This document shows, in pieces, positions 1 through 10,758 of a DNA stretch of 64,000 bases. The position numbers were made by a program, and so were the translations under genes. How positions within the stretch are numbered: position 1 is the stretch's first letter; each line of letters opens with the position of its first letter. This DNA comes from Hyphomicrobiales bacterium (lineage in GTDB: Bacteria > Pseudomonadota > Alphaproteobacteria > Rhizobiales > Rhizobiaceae): assembly GCA_900469475.1 (NCBI GenBank), contig UBXG01000006.1, positions 1 through 64,000 on the forward strand. The letters run 5' to 3'. A model generated the notes under the pieces. The model was not told where the DNA came from, did not search any database, and saw nothing but the letters and a program-made list of their open reading frames with translations.

Positions 1-345
1 ACCCATCGAAGTAGTCAACAGGCCTATTTTGAAAAAAATCAAAAAACACATAACTGTTTGATTCCTATGTAATTTTTATGAACATCCCGATGGACGTCCT
101 AAAAAGCCCCCCAGAACACCTTTAGATATCCACCAAAGAGCACTCGACATGGCCGCAAAACGGTGGAACCGGCTCAAAAGCTGCATCTCGGCACCAGAAC
201 CCAGTGCCACCGTTCTTGGCATTTATCGGAAACAGGGCACGGATTGGCTCAAAAGCGGCTGGTTGATTTGACACTTCTGTCATAAATATGCACATCTTCG
301 CCCCCAGCCTGCGGGCTCGCATGAAGGAAGCGGATCACGATCGGC
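1..345. other. intergenic region, no gene seen
   Basis: No convincing gene. The first 100 bases are AT-rich. An 11-base string, GGCTCAAAAGC, occurs twice (near 172 and 246). A TTGACA hexamer at 268-273 could be a -35 box for the peptidase gene at 346, but no good -10 lies 16-18 bases further on. Confidence 0.5.
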
Positions 346-2286
346 ATGATGACGGACAAGATGATGCTCCGATCCCTCGGCAACGAGCCGCCAATCCTGG
401 CGGATGGCCGACGGGCACCGGATCGGCGCGAGGTCTCTCTCCGTTGGCTTTCCGGCACCTTTCTGACCGGTGTCACGTCAAGCATCCTTATGGGCGTAGC
501 ATTGTTTGCCGCACTCGACGGCCGGCAGCAGCTCGCAATCCCTGCGGAAGCCTATGCGACGGTCGATAATCATAATGCTGCCGATGATCAGGTCACGCGC
601 GGCGGCCGACTGATTTCCACGGCGATCGCCTCGAAGCCTTCCGACCGCAATGTTCTTGAAGTGTCGACCGTTGTGCGCGATGGCGACAAGGAAGTGGTGC
701 GCCGCCAACCCTTCGCCCATGTGAAGATCGCCCTCGCCACCAACCGGATCGCCAGCGAGAGCTACCCGCCCTTCGATCCTTTGGCGATCTTTTCGACGGA
801 CGACAACATACCGCAGCCGGCCAACAAGACCGGTGCCATTTATGGATCAGACGTCGAATCCGAAGTCAGCCTGAAGACGATCGCCTTTCCTGCCAAGGAC
901 ATTCCATTTCAGCTTGCCGGCTCCATGTCGCTTGATGAGGTCGAGGAGAATGTCCGTTCCAATGGCTCGGTGCTGGCCGACGGCAATGCCCAGCTTTCGG
1001 CGCTCTACTATGTCGACCCGCGCCGTTTCGCCAATGACGATTCCGACGTCGATCTGACAGCGGGCCTTGCAGCTCGCATCGTCGAAGAGAACATGTCCGT
1101 CTCGGCTCCGGAAGCGGTAACTGCGCAGACGGAAGAATTTGCCGACGATATTATTCCCGTCCGCGAGAACATGCCGATTGCCGCGGCACTAATAGGCGCC
1201 GGCTACCTCAAAGCCGACGCGAATGATGTCGCAACCAAGATCCAGCCGCTCTTCGGTTCGTCCGATGTCTCCGCCGGCGACGTGCTGCGCATCGGCATCC
1301 TGCAGAAAGGCGAGCAGGCAAAAATCATCCGCGCCAGCATCTATCGCGGCACGAAACATCTGCTGACCGTCGCGCAGAACGATCATGGCGACTTCGTTGC
1401 CGGCAGCGCCCCGCCAATGCTCGATGCCATCTCGACGGCTTTCGACAATGACGCGCCCGCCCTGACAGCTGGCCGCGACCTGCCGAGTGTCTATGACGGC
1501 ATCTATCGCGCCGCCCTTTCCTACGGCATGACCAAGGAGATGGTGGCGCAGATCGTCAAGCTGCTTGCGAGCAATGTCGATTTCCAGGCACAGCTAAAGC
1601 CGACGGATTCACTGGAGGCCTTCTTCTCCGTCACTGACGACAAGGGACAGGCGACGGCCGATTCCGAGCTGCTCTACGTCAACGCCCGTTTCGGCGATAA
1701 CGTCACCCGTTTCTACCGCTTCGAGGATCCGACGGATCACTCGATCGATTACTTCGACGAGGCCGGCAAGAGCATCCGGCAATTCCTGCTGCGCAATCCT
1801 GTTCCCACCGGCGTCTTCAAATCCGGCTTCGGCATGCGCCGCCACCCGATCCTAGGCTTTGCCCGCATGCATACCGGCGTCGACTGGTCAGCACCGCGGG
1901 GCACGCCGATCATCGCTGCCGGCAACGGCATTGTCGAAAAGGCCAGCTGGGATTCCGGCGGTTTCGGCAATCAGACCTTGATCAGGCATGCGAACGGCTA
2001 CGTCTCCTCCTACAATCACCAGAGCGCCATCGCCAAGGGCGTCGTCCCCGGTGCGAAGGTCGTGCAGGGACAGGTAATTGGCTTCATCGGCTCGACAGGT
2101 CTCGCGACCGGTCCTCACCTGCACTATGAGCTGATCGTCAACGGTACGAAGGTCGACCCGTTGCGCATCCGCCTTCCCGGCGGCAAATCGCTTGAAGGCG
2201 ATGCGCTCGCCAAATTTCAGGAAGAACGCAAGCGCATCGATACACTGCTGACCGACGAGAAGACGAAGCAGATCGCCAGCAAATAG
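346..2286 (+). CDS. M23 family metallopeptidase (LytM-type)
   Basis: Predicted periplasmic, membrane-anchored peptidoglycan endopeptidase of 646 residues. The N-terminus is cytoplasmic and basic, with one membrane segment at about residues 36-58. A long periplasmic region follows, and the C-terminal LytM/M23 domain occupies about 480-610. The zinc ligands of the family are present: H509 and D513 in HTGVD, and H591 and H593 in PHLHYE, so the domain should be catalytic rather than a degenerate LytM regulator. The start is uncertain: ATG codons at 346, 349, 361 and 364 are all possible and none has a strong ribosome binding site. It is convergent with clpB. Known for the family: cleavage of peptide cross-links during growth or division. 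The exact role here is inferred only from the domain. Confidence 0.88.
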   Translation: MMTDKMMLRSLGNEPPILADGRRAPDRREVSLRWLSGTFLTGVTSSILMGVALFAALDGRQQLAIPAEAYATVDNHNAADDQVTRGGRLISTAIASKPSDRNVLEVSTVVRDGDKEVVRRQPFAHVKIALATNRIASESYPPFDPLAIFSTDDNIPQPANKTGAIYGSDVESEVSLKTIAFPAKDIPFQLAGSMSLDEVEENVRSNGSVLADGNAQLSALYYVDPRRFANDDSDVDLTAGLAARIVEENMSVSAPEAVTAQTEEFADDIIPVRENMPIAAALIGAGYLKADANDVATKIQPLFGSSDVSAGDVLRIGILQKGEQAKIIRASIYRGTKHLLTVAQNDHGDFVAGSAPPMLDAISTAFDNDAPALTAGRDLPSVYDGIYRAALSYGMTKEMVAQIVKLLASNVDFQAQLKPTDSLEAFFSVTDDKGQATADSELLYVNARFGDNVTRFYRFEDPTDHSIDYFDEAGKSIRQFLLRNPVPTGVFKSGFGMRRHPILGFARMHTGVDWSAPRGTPIIAAGNGIVEKASWDSGGFGNQTLIRHANGYVSSYNHQSAIAKGVVPGAKVVQGQVIGFIGSTGLATGPHLHYELIVNGTKVDPLRIRLPGGKSLEGDALAKFQEERKRIDTLLTDEKTKQIASK

Positions 2287-2335
2287 CCCCAGCCGCTCGG
2301 CCATTTCACATTTGGGCCGCGCTGCGGCCGATGGC

Positions 2336-2360
2336 AAAATGGCGGCCCGAAGACCGCCAT
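2336..2360 (-). terminator. rho-independent terminator of clpB
   Basis: A 7-bp stem (ATGGCGG 2339-2345 with CCGCCAT 2354-2360) closes a loop containing a TTCG turn. Read on the minus strand it is followed by a short U run. It lies 25 bases beyond the clpB stop codon and also separates the convergent M23 gene. Confidence 0.6.
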
Positions 2361-2384
2361 CCGCATTTATTCACATGCTATAGC

Positions 2385-4985
2385 TTAGGCCGCTTCGTTT
2401 ACCGCCTGGCGCGGACGAAACAACAGCCGGTCAGAACCGCTGGTGACCTTGACGAGCGAACCATCCGGAATTTGACCCGAAAGGATCTGTTCGGCGAGCG
2501 GATCCTGCACGTATTTCTGGATTACCCGCTTCAGCGGCCTTGCACCATAGACCGGATCGTAACCCTTGTTGGCGAGCCAGTTGCGGGCATCATCATCGAG
2601 TTCGAGCGTGATCTTGCGTTCCGACAGCAGCTTCAGCAGCCGCTCCAGCTGGATATCGACGATCGCGCCCATCTCATCGCGCTTCAGGCGATGGAACAGG
2701 ATGATTTCGTCGATACGGTTCAGGAATTCCGGCCGGAAATGCGACCGGACGACTTCCATCACCTGCTCGCGCACCAGATCGCTGTCATCGCCATCCTTCA
2801 GCTGGGTCAGATATTCGGCGCCCAGATTGGAAGTCATGATGATCATCGTGTTACGGAAATCGACCGTGCGGCCCTGTCCGTCCGTCAACCGTCCGTCATC
2901 CAGAACCTGAAGCAGGATGTTGAAGACATCGGGATGCGCCTTTTCGATCTCGTCGAACAGCACGACCTGATAGGGCCGACGACGCACGGCTTCGGTCAGC
3001 GCACCACCTTCCTCATAGCCGACATAGCCGGGAGGAGCACCGATCAGCCGGGCCACGGAGTGCTTCTCCATGTACTCGGACATGTCGATGCGCACCATCG
3101 CGGTGTCGTCGTCGAAGAGGAAGCGGGCAAGCGCCTTGGTCAGCTCCGTCTTGCCGACACCGGTCGGGCCAAGGAAGATGAACGAGCCGATCGGCCGGTT
3201 CGGATCCTGCAGGCCGGCGCGAGAGCGGCGAACGGCGCGAGAGACGGCCTGAACAGCATCGCCCTGGCCGACGACCCATTTTGCCAGCTCGTCTTCCATC
3301 CTGAGCAGCTTGTCGCGCTCGCCTTCCAGCATCTTGTCCACGGGGATCCCGGTCCAGCGGGAAACCACCTGAGCGATGTTGTCGGCGGTGACGACCTCCT
3401 GCACCATGGAATCACGGGCACTATCCTGCTCTTCCGCAGCGTGGAGTTCCTTCTCAAGATTGGGGATCACGCCATAGGCAAGCTCGCCTGCACGCTGGAA
3501 CTCACCCTTGCGCTGGGCTATGGCAAGTTCGTTGCGGGCATCGTCGAGCTGCTTCTTCAGGTCGGCGGCAAGACCAAGCTTCTGCTTTTCGGCCTGCCAG
3601 CGCGCAGTCAGCGCATCGGCTTCCTCTTCCAGAGACGTAAGATCCGTTTCCAGCCGCTTCAGCCGGTCAGCCGAGGCCTGGTCGGTTTCCTTCTTCAACG
3701 CCTCGCGCTCGATCTTCAGCTGAATGATGCGGCGATCGAGTTCGTCGAGCTCTTCCGGCTTGGAATCCACCTGCATGCGCAGACGCGCTGCGGCTTCGTC
3801 CATCAGGTCGATGGCCTTATCCGGCAGGAAGCGGTCGGTGATGTAGCGGTTCGACAGAGTTGCGGCAGCCACCAGCGCGGCATCGGCGATGCGCACTTTG
3901 TGATGCTGTTCGTATTTTTCCTTCAAGCCGCGCAGGATCGAGATCGTGTCCTCGACCGTCGGCTCTTCGACCATGACGGGCTGGAAACGGCGGGCGAGCG
4001 CCGGATCCTTCTCGACATGCTTGCGGTACTCGTCGAGCGTGGTCGCGCCGACGCAATGCAGCTCGCCGCGTGCAAGCGCAGGCTTCAAGAGGTTCGAGGC
4101 ATCCATCGCGCCATCAGCCTTGCCGGCACCGACCAACGTATGCATCTCGTCGATGAACAGGATGATCTCGCCGTTTTCCGACTGCACTTCGTTGAGCACG
4201 GCCTTCAGCCGCTCTTCGAATTCGCCGCGGAATTTCGCGCCGGCAATCAAGGCACCCATGTCGAGCGCCATCAGCTTCTTGTCCTTCAGCGATTCCGGCA
4301 CGTCGCCATTGACGATGCGCAGCGCCAGACCTTCGACGATCGCCGTTTTGCCGACACCGGGCTCGCCGATCAGCACAGGATTGTTCTTCGTGCGGCGCGA
4401 CAGGACCTGGATCGTGCGACGGATTTCGTCGTCACGGCCGATCACAGGGTCGAGCTTGCCTTCGCGGGCCTCGGCGGTGAGGTCGCGGGCATATTTCTTC
4501 AAGGAATCGAAGCCCTGCTCCGCATTGGCCGAGTCGGCCGTGCGGCCCTTGCGGATATCGTTGATGACCTGATTGAGGGCGACAGGTGTAACGCCGGCCT
4601 TCTTCAGGCTCGCCGAAGTGGAAGCCGAGGGTTCGATCGCCAAAGCCTGCAAGAGACGCTCGACAGTGACGAAACTGTCGCCAGCCTTCTTCGCGGCATC
4701 TTCCGCAGTGGTGAAAACCTTGGCGAGCGGCTGCGAGAGATAGACCTGACCGTCGCCGCCGGAAACCTTCGGCAGCTTGGCAAGCGCGGCATCATTGGCA
4801 AGACGAGCAGCCTTGGCATCACCGCCGGCGCGTTCGATCAACGAGGCGGCCATGCCCTGGTCGTCGTCCAGAAGCACCTTGAGAACATGCTCGGGGGTGA
4901 ACTGCTGATTTCCTTGCGCAAGCGCATTGGTTTGAGCGGATTGCAGGAAACCGCGAACCCGTTCGGAGTATTTTTCGATATTCAT
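2385..4985 (-). CDS. clpB: ATP-dependent chaperone ClpB
   Basis: Hexameric AAA+ disaggregase that works with DnaK/DnaJ/GrpE to recover aggregated proteins after heat stress in the cytoplasm. At 866 residues it is full length. The order is Clp N-domain (about 1-145), first AAA+ domain with Walker A GEPGVGKT 207-214 and Walker B FIDEMH about 277-282, coiled-coil middle domain (about 405-525), and second AAA+ domain with GPTGVGKT 606-613. There is no ClpP-binding IGL/F loop context, as expected for ClpB rather than ClpA. The start ATG follows GGAGG at a good distance. An RpoH-type promoter is visible at 5107-5135. The opposite strand carries a very long open frame (889 codons) that is only a codon-bias shadow. 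Confidence 0.98.
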   Translation of the reverse strand: MNIEKYSERVRGFLQSAQTNALAQGNQQFTPEHVLKVLLDDDQGMAASLIERAGGDAKAARLANDAALAKLPKVSGGDGQVYLSQPLAKVFTTAEDAAKKAGDSFVTVERLLQALAIEPSASTSASLKKAGVTPVALNQVINDIRKGRTADSANAEQGFDSLKKYARDLTAEAREGKLDPVIGRDDEIRRTIQVLSRRTKNNPVLIGEPGVGKTAIVEGLALRIVNGDVPESLKDKKLMALDMGALIAGAKFRGEFEERLKAVLNEVQSENGEIILFIDEMHTLVGAGKADGAMDASNLLKPALARGELHCVGATTLDEYRKHVEKDPALARRFQPVMVEEPTVEDTISILRGLKEKYEQHHKVRIADAALVAAATLSNRYITDRFLPDKAIDLMDEAAARLRMQVDSKPEELDELDRRIIQLKIEREALKKETDQASADRLKRLETDLTSLEEEADALTARWQAEKQKLGLAADLKKQLDDARNELAIAQRKGEFQRAGELAYGVIPNLEKELHAAEEQDSARDSMVQEVVTADNIAQVVSRWTGIPVDKMLEGERDKLLRMEDELAKWVVGQGDAVQAVSRAVRRSRAGLQDPNRPIGSFIFLGPTGVGKTELTKALARFLFDDDTAMVRIDMSEYMEKHSVARLIGAPPGYVGYEEGGALTEAVRRRPYQVVLFDEIEKAHPDVFNILLQVLDDGRLTDGQGRTVDFRNTMIIMTSNLGAEYLTQLKDGDDSDLVREQVMEVVRSHFRPEFLNRIDEIILFHRLKRDEMGAIVDIQLERLLKLLSERKITLELDDDARNWLANKGYDPVYGARPLKRVIQKYVQDPLAEQILSGQIPDGSLVKVTSGSDRLLFRPRQAVNEAA

Positions 4986-5106
4986 ATGAGACCTCCATGA
5001 ATCGCTCTGCCCGGACCGGCACAGACCGATGATTGAGATTGAGCCCCCTCTAGAGGCAGGCCCCGCCTTTCCGCCATTGAGATTTGCGACAAGACAACTG
5101 AGGGGA

Positions 5107-5135
5107 ATATGGGAGGATATTCGAAGAGTTTAAAG
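5107..5135 (-). promoter_or_regulatory. candidate RpoH (sigma-32) promoter of clpB
   Basis: On the minus strand CTTTAAA (5129-5135) is separated by 14 bases from TCCCATAT (5107-5114). The sigma-32 consensus is CTTGAAA, 13-15 bases, CCCCATNT, so each box has one mismatch. The implied transcript starts near 5100, giving a leader of about 115 bases before the clpB ATG. This agrees with the known heat-shock control of clpB. The promoter itself is inference from sequence. Confidence 0.6.
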
Positions 5136-5226
5136 GGTCGCGGAATGGAAAAACCGGACGGTGTGGCTCCATTTGCTTCGGCAATCGAAGAAGCGCCGGT
5201 TGGTCCAGTAAGGGACTACCCGCCAT

Positions 5227-5260
5227 ATAAAAGGGAATGGCGGCTTTCGCCGCCATTCCT
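5227..5260 (-). terminator. terminator of the DUF4167 gene
   Basis: A perfect 10-bp stem (GGAATGGCGG 5234-5243 with CCGCCATTCC 5250-5259), a six-base loop, and on the minus strand a CTTTTAT tail. It lies about 40 bases beyond the stop codon of the gene at 5302. It also forms the left border of the clpB promoter region. The rest of 4986-5301 holds no gene. Confidence 0.8.
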
Positions 5261-5301
5261 GCATTCTCGCTTTATTAACTCGTTCACTCCAGCGGAGCGA
5301 C

Positions 5302-6000
5302 TTATTCCGAGGTAGCGTCCGCCAAAGCCGGAGCTTCGCTCGACCCGGCTTCACCCTGGTCATCGCCCTCGGCTGCAGCACTGCGACGCGGCTGGCGGCG
5401 CGGACGATTGCCGCCTGCACTGCGACGGCGCGGCTGGCGCTCGGTGGCAGCGACTGGCGGAGTTTCCTCTTCGATCGCCACTTCGGCCGGAATGCCTTCG
5501 ATCACCGGCTGCGGGCCGGTACCGTTGATGGCTTCGGGCTCACTGGCCGGAGCAGCAGCAACGGCTGGAGCAGCCTGCTGCTGGCGAACGTGAGGTTGAG
5601 CCATCTGCGGCTGATCGTCCATTTCCTGCGCATCCATATCATCGATGTCACGCTCGGCATTATCGCGGTCATTGTAGTTGTGATGATCGTCGCGCTGGTA
5701 GCGCTCCTGCATCTGCGCCTGCGCGCTGGCAATGATCCGATTGTAATGTTCGGCATGCTGCAGGTAATTTTCCGCCATGACGCGGTCGCCGGAGCTTTGA
5801 GCATCGCGAGCCAAGGCCGCGTACTTCTCGGCAATATGCTGTGCGGTTCCGCGGATTTTCACATCGGGACCAGAGCTGTCGTAAGTCCTGGTCAGCGGGT
5901 TCGAGCCCTTGCGGTTGAAATTGTTGTTGTTATTTCCGCCGCCGCCGTTGTTGTTGTTACCACGCCCCCGACCGCGCTTGTTCTGCTGTCCTGGCCTCAT
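5302..6000 (-). CDS. DUF4167 domain-containing protein
   Basis: A 232-residue protein found in alphaproteobacteria. The first 35 residues are a low-complexity Arg/Gly/Asn-rich tail, typical of RNA- or nucleic-acid-binding tails. The conserved DUF4167 core (about 40-110, with the RGTAQHIAEKYAALARDA segment) follows. The remaining half is acidic and Gln/Ala-rich, ending in an Arg-rich patch (RRRSAGGNRPRRQPRR) and an acidic tail. The start ATG has AAGGA just upstream. It sits downstream of prmC-prfA, separated by 345 bases, so it may have its own promoter. No function is established for the family. An RNA-associated role is suggested only by composition and neighbours. Confidence 0.85.
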   Translation of the reverse strand: MRPGQQNKRGRGRGNNNNGGGGNNNNNFNRKGSNPLTRTYDSSGPDVKIRGTAQHIAEKYAALARDAQSSGDRVMAENYLQHAEHYNRIIASAQAQMQERYQRDDHHNYNDRDNAERDIDDMDAQEMDDQPQMAQPHVRQQQAAPAVAAAPASEPEAINGTGPQPVIEGIPAEVAIEEETPPVAATERQPRRRSAGGNRPRRQPRRSAAAEGDDQGEAGSSEAPALADATSE

Positions 6001-6345
6001 AGATCCTTCACCTGAATTCTCTTCGTTGGGATAAAATTATACACGACACCTGCCGCCGCGGTTCGGACACTGCCAAACCAGGGCTTTCGTGCCGCAAGCA
6101 AACTGCGCTTTAGCGCCGGTCTGCCGCTCGACTACGTCAGATTAAACTGATCACGCATTGGGTTATCTTCAACCTTTGACACTCTTACCAGAGAGCGGTT
6201 CCCCGAGGCTGTCCAAGATAAGCGAATCGTCTCGCTCATTCCCAGCCGCCCAACGCGTGAGCGCAACCTATATTGCTTCCTCAGGAAATCCAAGCTTTTT
6301 CTTTGCGATAGCAACGGGTCTCACAAATCCGCTGAAAACGTCGCA
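6001..6345. other. intergenic region between prmC and the DUF4167 gene
   Basis: About 345 bases with no supportable gene. It must contain the end of the prmC transcript and probably the start of the DUF4167 transcript. I see no clear terminator hairpin and no good promoter. A small minus-strand frame (60 codons, 6132-6314) has no ribosome binding site and no protein-like composition. Confidence 0.5.
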
Positions 6346-7221
6346 TTAATGTTGAAATTCAAACACTAGAACCCGGTCATTCTGCCCGTAGTCACGGACC
6401 GCCTCGACAAGGGAAAATCCTGCTCCTTCAAAAATTGAAGTCACCGTTTCACGCTGATCGTAGCCGATCTCCACACCTATCATACCGTCCGGATGCAGGA
6501 ACCGAGCCGCGTCCTTCGCGATCGCCCTGTAAGCATCCAGCCCATCAAGGCCCCCGTCAAGGGCCGCGGGAGGATCGAAATCCTTTACTTCTGGAGCGAG
6601 AGTGGAAATGACATTGGACGCAATATAGGGCGGATTTGAGACAATCACATGAAAACATTCGTGGATGGCGTCAAACCAGCTTCCATGCGCGGTCATGAAC
6701 CGCTCTGCCAGGCCATTTCGCTCAGCGTTCCCGCGAGCCGTTTCCAGCGCTTCGCTGGAAATATCGGAACCAACACCCGTCGCTTGCGGGCTTTCATGGA
6801 GCAGAGCCAAACAGATGGCCCCGGTACCCGTTCCAATGTCCAGTATGTGGATATCGCCGATCTTGGATTCAAGACGCCTGATATGCGGCAGCATTGTATC
6901 GACGAGAATTTCCGTATCAGGCCGAGGTTCGAGCGTCGCTGGCGACAGCCGCAGCGACAGGCCATAGAACTCTCGCTCGCCGAGAATGCGATGGACCGGC
7001 TCATGATTGAGCCGCCGGGCAATCGCCGCCCGTACCATAGCGGCATCATCTGCGGACACAGGCTCGGAACCACGCGTCACCAGCCCGATCGCGGAAAGGC
7101 GAAGAAGGCCGCCAACAAGAATGCGGGCTTCCGTGGCGGGATCGTCGAGATCGGCCTCGGCAAAACGCGAGCGCACCTCCTGCAGGAGCCCGGATATGGT
7201 TGGCCCCTGCCCGCCGCTCAT
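6346..7221 (-). CDS. prmC: peptide chain release factor N5-glutamine methyltransferase
   Basis: PrmC (HemK) methylates the glutamine of the GGQ motif of release factors, using SAM. The protein has 291 residues, the usual length. The SAM-binding motif DIGTGTG is at about 128-134 and the diagnostic substrate-binding NPPY motif at 196-199. Its start overlaps the end of prfA by four bases (ATGA type), so enzyme and substrate are translationally coupled, a conserved bacterial arrangement. The protein ends in VLVFEFQH, close to the normal C-terminus. Confidence 0.96.
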   Translation of the reverse strand: MSGGQGPTISGLLQEVRSRFAEADLDDPATEARILVGGLLRLSAIGLVTRGSEPVSADDAAMVRAAIARRLNHEPVHRILGEREFYGLSLRLSPATLEPRPDTEILVDTMLPHIRRLESKIGDIHILDIGTGTGAICLALLHESPQATGVGSDISSEALETARGNAERNGLAERFMTAHGSWFDAIHECFHVIVSNPPYIASNVISTLAPEVKDFDPPAALDGGLDGLDAYRAIAKDAARFLHPDGMIGVEIGYDQRETVTSIFEGAGFSLVEAVRDYGQNDRVLVFEFQH

Positions 7222-8297
7222 GCCTGTTCGCCGAGCTGGGCGAGCTGGCTCGCCTGATAATCCGCCAAAAGCGCATCGACCACCTCGTCGATCTCGCCTT
7301 CCATCATCCGGTCGAGCTTGTAGAGCGTCAGGTTGATGCGGTGATCGGTGACGCGCCCCTGCGGAAAATTATAGGTGCGTATGCGCTCGGAGCGATCGCC
7401 GGAGCCGACCTGGCTCTTGCGGTCGGCCGAACGCTCACTGTCGGCGCGCTGACGCTCCATATCAAAGAGGCGCGACCGCAGGACCTGCATGGCCTTGGCG
7501 CGGTTCTGGTGCTGCGACTTTTCCGAGCTCGTGACGACGATGCCGGAGGGAAGATGCGTGATGCGCACGGCCGAGTCCGTCGTGTTGACGTGCTGGCCGC
7601 CGGCGCCGGATGAGCGCATGGTGTCGATGCGGATATCCTCGGGCCGGATTTCGATATCGATCTCCTCGGCCTCCGGCAGAACGGCAACGGTCGCCGCCGA
7701 GGTGTGGATGCGCCCGCCCGCCTCAGTCTCCGGCACGCGCTGCACGCGATGGACGCCGGATTCGAACTTCAGCCGGGAAAACACACCCTTGCCGCTGATG
7801 GTGGCGATGATTTCCTTGAAACCACCGGCTTCGCCGTCACTCGCCGAAAGCACCTCCACCTTCCAGCCGTTGCTGGCGGCGAAACGCTCATACATCCGGA
7901 AAAGATCGCCGGCAAAAAGCGCCGCCTCAGAGCCGCCGGTGCCAGCGCGGATTTCCAGGATCGCGCTTTTCTCGTCGGCCGCGTCCTTCGGCAGAAGCTC
8001 GACCTGGATATCCCTTTCCAGCACCTCGATGCGCTCCTTGACCTCGGGCAGCTCCATCTCGGCAAGATCGCGCATCTCGCGATCGACCGATTTGTCGGAG
8101 AGTATGGCCTCAAGATCAGCAGCCTCGGCTAGAGCGCGCTCATAATCGCGGATCTTGGTCACGACCGGCTGCAGCTCGGAATATTCGGAAGCAAGCTTCA
8201 CATAGACATCCGCGGCCGGACCGGCGGACATGCGCGCCTCGATTTCGCCGAAACGACGTTCCAACTCGCGCATTTTTTCAACGGGGAGCTTCGCCAC
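7218..8297 (-). CDS. prfA: peptide chain release factor 1
   Basis: RF1 recognises UAA and UAG stop codons and triggers peptide release. The 359-residue protein carries the catalytic GGQ at 233-235 within [18 protein letters not shown]. The N-terminal helical domain and the C-terminal basic region are intact. The first residues ([20 protein letters not shown]) match the RF1 family start. It is followed at once by prmC, which modifies Q235. Confidence 0.97.
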   Translation of the reverse strand: MAKLPVEKMRELERRFGEIEARMSAGPAADVYVKLASEYSELQPVVTKIRDYERALAEAADLEAILSDKSVDREMRDLAEMELPEVKERIEVLERDIQVELLPKDAADEKSAILEIRAGTGGSEAALFAGDLFRMYERFAASNGWKVEVLSASDGEAGGFKEIIATISGKGVFSRLKFESGVHRVQRVPETEAGGRIHTSAATVAVLPEAEEIDIEIRPEDIRIDTMRSSGAGGQHVNTTDSAVRITHLPSGIVVTSSEKSQHQNRAKAMQVLRSRLFDMERQRADSERSADRKSQVGSGDRSERIRTYNFPQGRVTDHRINLTLYKLDRMMEGEIDEVVDALLADYQASQLAQLGEQA

Positions 8298-8390
8298 CCT
8301 CTACTCCAATTCTTCTTATTATCTCTGCTTTGATGTTGTGATGCGCATGATCCTGCCTGCAAACCGCGTCGTGCTTTTCAGGATCGGACG

Positions 8391-10658
8391 CTAAAGCGGA
8401 ATATTGTGGCTCTCGGCAAAGCGCACAAGGATATCCCGCATGGAACTCGTCGGCTGCCTGTCATCGAGTGCGGCTTCCATGACCTCGGACAAGGCCTTGA
8501 GGTCGAGCCCGAGCAGCATTGCCTTGACCGGGCCGATCGAGGCCGGCGACATCGAAACCGAGCGGAAACCGATTCCGAGCAGGGCCATAGCGGAAATCGT
8601 CTTGCCCGCCAGTTCGCCGCAAAGCGTCACCGGCGTCTTGTTGCGTTCGCCAGCGCGCACAATATCGCGCAGGATACGCAGGAACGGCCGCTCGAGCGGA
8701 TCGAAGCGATCCGAAACGCGGGCATTGCCTCGATCGACCGCCATCGAGAACTGGAACAGGTCGTTGGAGCCGACCGAGACGAAATCGACCTCCGCCATCA
8801 GCTCGTCCAGCTGCCACAGGAGCGCGGGCACCTCGAGCATTGCTCCAAACTGCAGCTTGCGCGGCAGGCTGTGCCCGAAGCGCGAGAGGTGCTGCACTTC
8901 CTTCTGCAGAAGTTCGCGCACGGCCCTGATCTCGGAGACTTCCGTGACCATCGGTACCATCATCTTCAATTCGTTGTCGGCCGCCGCCTTGAGCATGGCC
9001 CTGAGCTGCGTGCGCAACAGGCCGGGACGATCGAGCGAGAGGCGGATGGCACGCCAGCCGAGCGCCGGGTTCTCTTCCTCATGCGCGCGGAAATAAGGAA
9101 CCACCTTATCGCCGCCGATGTCGAGCGTGCGGAACGTGACGACACGGCCGCCCGCCTGCTTCAGGACATTGCGATAGAAGGCTTCCTGCTCATCCGCCTT
9201 CGGCATGGTCGAGGCGATCATGAACTGCAGCTCGGTACGGAACAGGCCGATACCCTCGGCCCCTGATTCCGCAAGCTGCGGCAGGTCCACCAGCAGGCCG
9301 GCATTCATCAACAGCGAGATGCGTTGTCCGTCCTTGGTGACCGGCTCGACGGAGCGCAGAGCCCGGAACTGCTCCTGCCTGCGGGCACGAAACCGGACCT
9401 TCTCCTCATAGGAGCGCTGATGATCGGCCATAGGCCGAAGGTGAACGTGGCCGCCATCGCCATCGATGATGACCGAATCGCCATTTTCCGCCAGCGCGAC
9501 GATGCCTACCGCCTGTCCGACGACCGGAATGCCCATGGCGCGCGCCACGATGACGACATGGCTCGTGACCGCGCCCTCTTCCAGCACCAGGCCGCGAATA
9601 TTGGCGCGCGGATAATCGAGCAGTTCCGCCGCACCCATCGCACGCGCAAAGATGACCGCGTCGTTCGGAAAGCCTTCAGCGCTGGTACGCCCGGAATGTC
9701 CGATGAGCTGCCGCAAAAGCCGGTTTGCCAGATCCTCGAAATCATGCATGCGTTCGCGCAGATAGGGATCGGTCAGGCGCATCATGCGCGCTTTGGTGTC
9801 GCTCTGCACCTTTTCGACGGCGGCTTCAGCGGTCAAGCCATTGCGGACCGCTTCCTCGAGCTTGCGCACCCAGCCCTGGTCGTGCGCGAACATGCGGTAG
9901 GTTTCAAGAACCTCGCGATGTTCGCCTTCCATGGAAACGTCGCGGCGCGACAGCATGTCGTCGATCGAAATGCGCAGCGATCCCAGCGCTTCGGCGAGAC
10001 GGCCGATTTCCTTGTCGGTATCCTCGTTCAGCAGGTTGGTGACGACGATACGCGGCTCGTGCAGCACGACATAGCCGAGGCCGATCCCTTCATTGTAGCT
10101 GTCGCCATCAATCGTGACGGAGCGTGTGAGGTCAAGCTCCAGACCCGGCTTGGTGATCTTCTTCAGCTCTCCGGTGGCGATCATCTCGGCCAGCACCATG
10201 GCCGTCGTTTCGAGCGCCTCCAGTTCTTCCTCGCGGTAGGTGCGGCTCGCCTTGTTCTGGACGACGAGAACGCCGAGCGACCGGCCGGTGCGCAGGATCG
10301 GCACGCCGAGGAAGGAGTGATAAATCTCTTCGCCGGTTTCCGGCAGGTAGCGGTAAGCCGGATGCGATTGCGCGTCCGAAAGATTGAGCGGCTGGGCGGA
10401 AGCCGCAATCGTGCCGACGAGGCCCTGCCCCATCTTCAATTGCGAAAGGTGTACGGCCTCTTTATTCAGACCCTCGGTGGCATAAAGCTCAAGGACTCCG
10501 TCGGCACGCAGCACGTACACCGAGCACACCTCGGCGACCATGTTGCTGGCAATCTGGCGGACGATCCGGTCAAGGCGCTCCTGCGGCTCCAGCGGCTCCG
10601 CCATCAATTCGCGTAGCCGCTTGAGCAGAACGCGTGGACCGCCGGATAGGTCTCTCAT
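8391..10658 (-). CDS. ptsP: phosphoenolpyruvate-protein phosphotransferase PtsP (EI-Ntr)
   Basis: First enzyme of the nitrogen phosphotransferase system, passing phosphate from PEP to NPr and on to EIIA-Ntr. The 755-residue protein starts with a GAF domain (about 25-165) that in this family senses glutamine. It continues with the PTS EI N-domain, the phosphohistidine domain with active H367 in GAVTSHVVIVARAMGIP, and the PEP-binding barrel (about 420-740, with SVGSNDLFQF and CGELAG). It lies downstream of lysC, separated by 100 bases, as in other rhizobia. Known roles in rhizobia include control of nitrogen, potassium and carbon-storage physiology. Confidence 0.96.
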   Translation of the reverse strand: MRDLSGGPRVLLKRLRELMAEPLEPQERLDRIVRQIASNMVAEVCSVYVLRADGVLELYATEGLNKEAVHLSQLKMGQGLVGTIAASAQPLNLSDAQSHPAYRYLPETGEEIYHSFLGVPILRTGRSLGVLVVQNKASRTYREEELEALETTAMVLAEMIATGELKKITKPGLELDLTRSVTIDGDSYNEGIGLGYVVLHEPRIVVTNLLNEDTDKEIGRLAEALGSLRISIDDMLSRRDVSMEGEHREVLETYRMFAHDQGWVRKLEEAVRNGLTAEAAVEKVQSDTKARMMRLTDPYLRERMHDFEDLANRLLRQLIGHSGRTSAEGFPNDAVIFARAMGAAELLDYPRANIRGLVLEEGAVTSHVVIVARAMGIPVVGQAVGIVALAENGDSVIIDGDGGHVHLRPMADHQRSYEEKVRFRARRQEQFRALRSVEPVTKDGQRISLLMNAGLLVDLPQLAESGAEGIGLFRTELQFMIASTMPKADEQEAFYRNVLKQAGGRVVTFRTLDIGGDKVVPYFRAHEEENPALGWRAIRLSLDRPGLLRTQLRAMLKAAADNELKMMVPMVTEVSEIRAVRELLQKEVQHLSRFGHSLPRKLQFGAMLEVPALLWQLDELMAEVDFVSVGSNDLFQFSMAVDRGNARVSDRFDPLERPFLRILRDIVRAGERNKTPVTLCGELAGKTISAMALLGIGFRSVSMSPASIGPVKAMLLGLDLKALSEVMEAALDDRQPTSSMRDILVRFAESHNIPL

Positions 10659-10758
10659 TGCGCCACTAGCTCCCGAATCAAGATGTCATGCTCGTCTTGC
10701 CCACGTCAGGGCCGGCCGAAACTCGCCTCCGTCACGGTCCGTCGTCAGCAGTCGTGAC

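Noticed and set aside
122..322. 66-codon minus-strand frame with repeated AAFEP
   Set aside because: The repetition comes from a duplicated 11-base string; there is no ribosome binding site or protein-like profile.
2331..5000. 889-codon open frame on the plus strand opposite clpB
   Set aside because: It mirrors clpB codon by codon, the product is Gln/Asp/His-rich without any domain, and GC-rich codon bias commonly leaves such antisense frames open.
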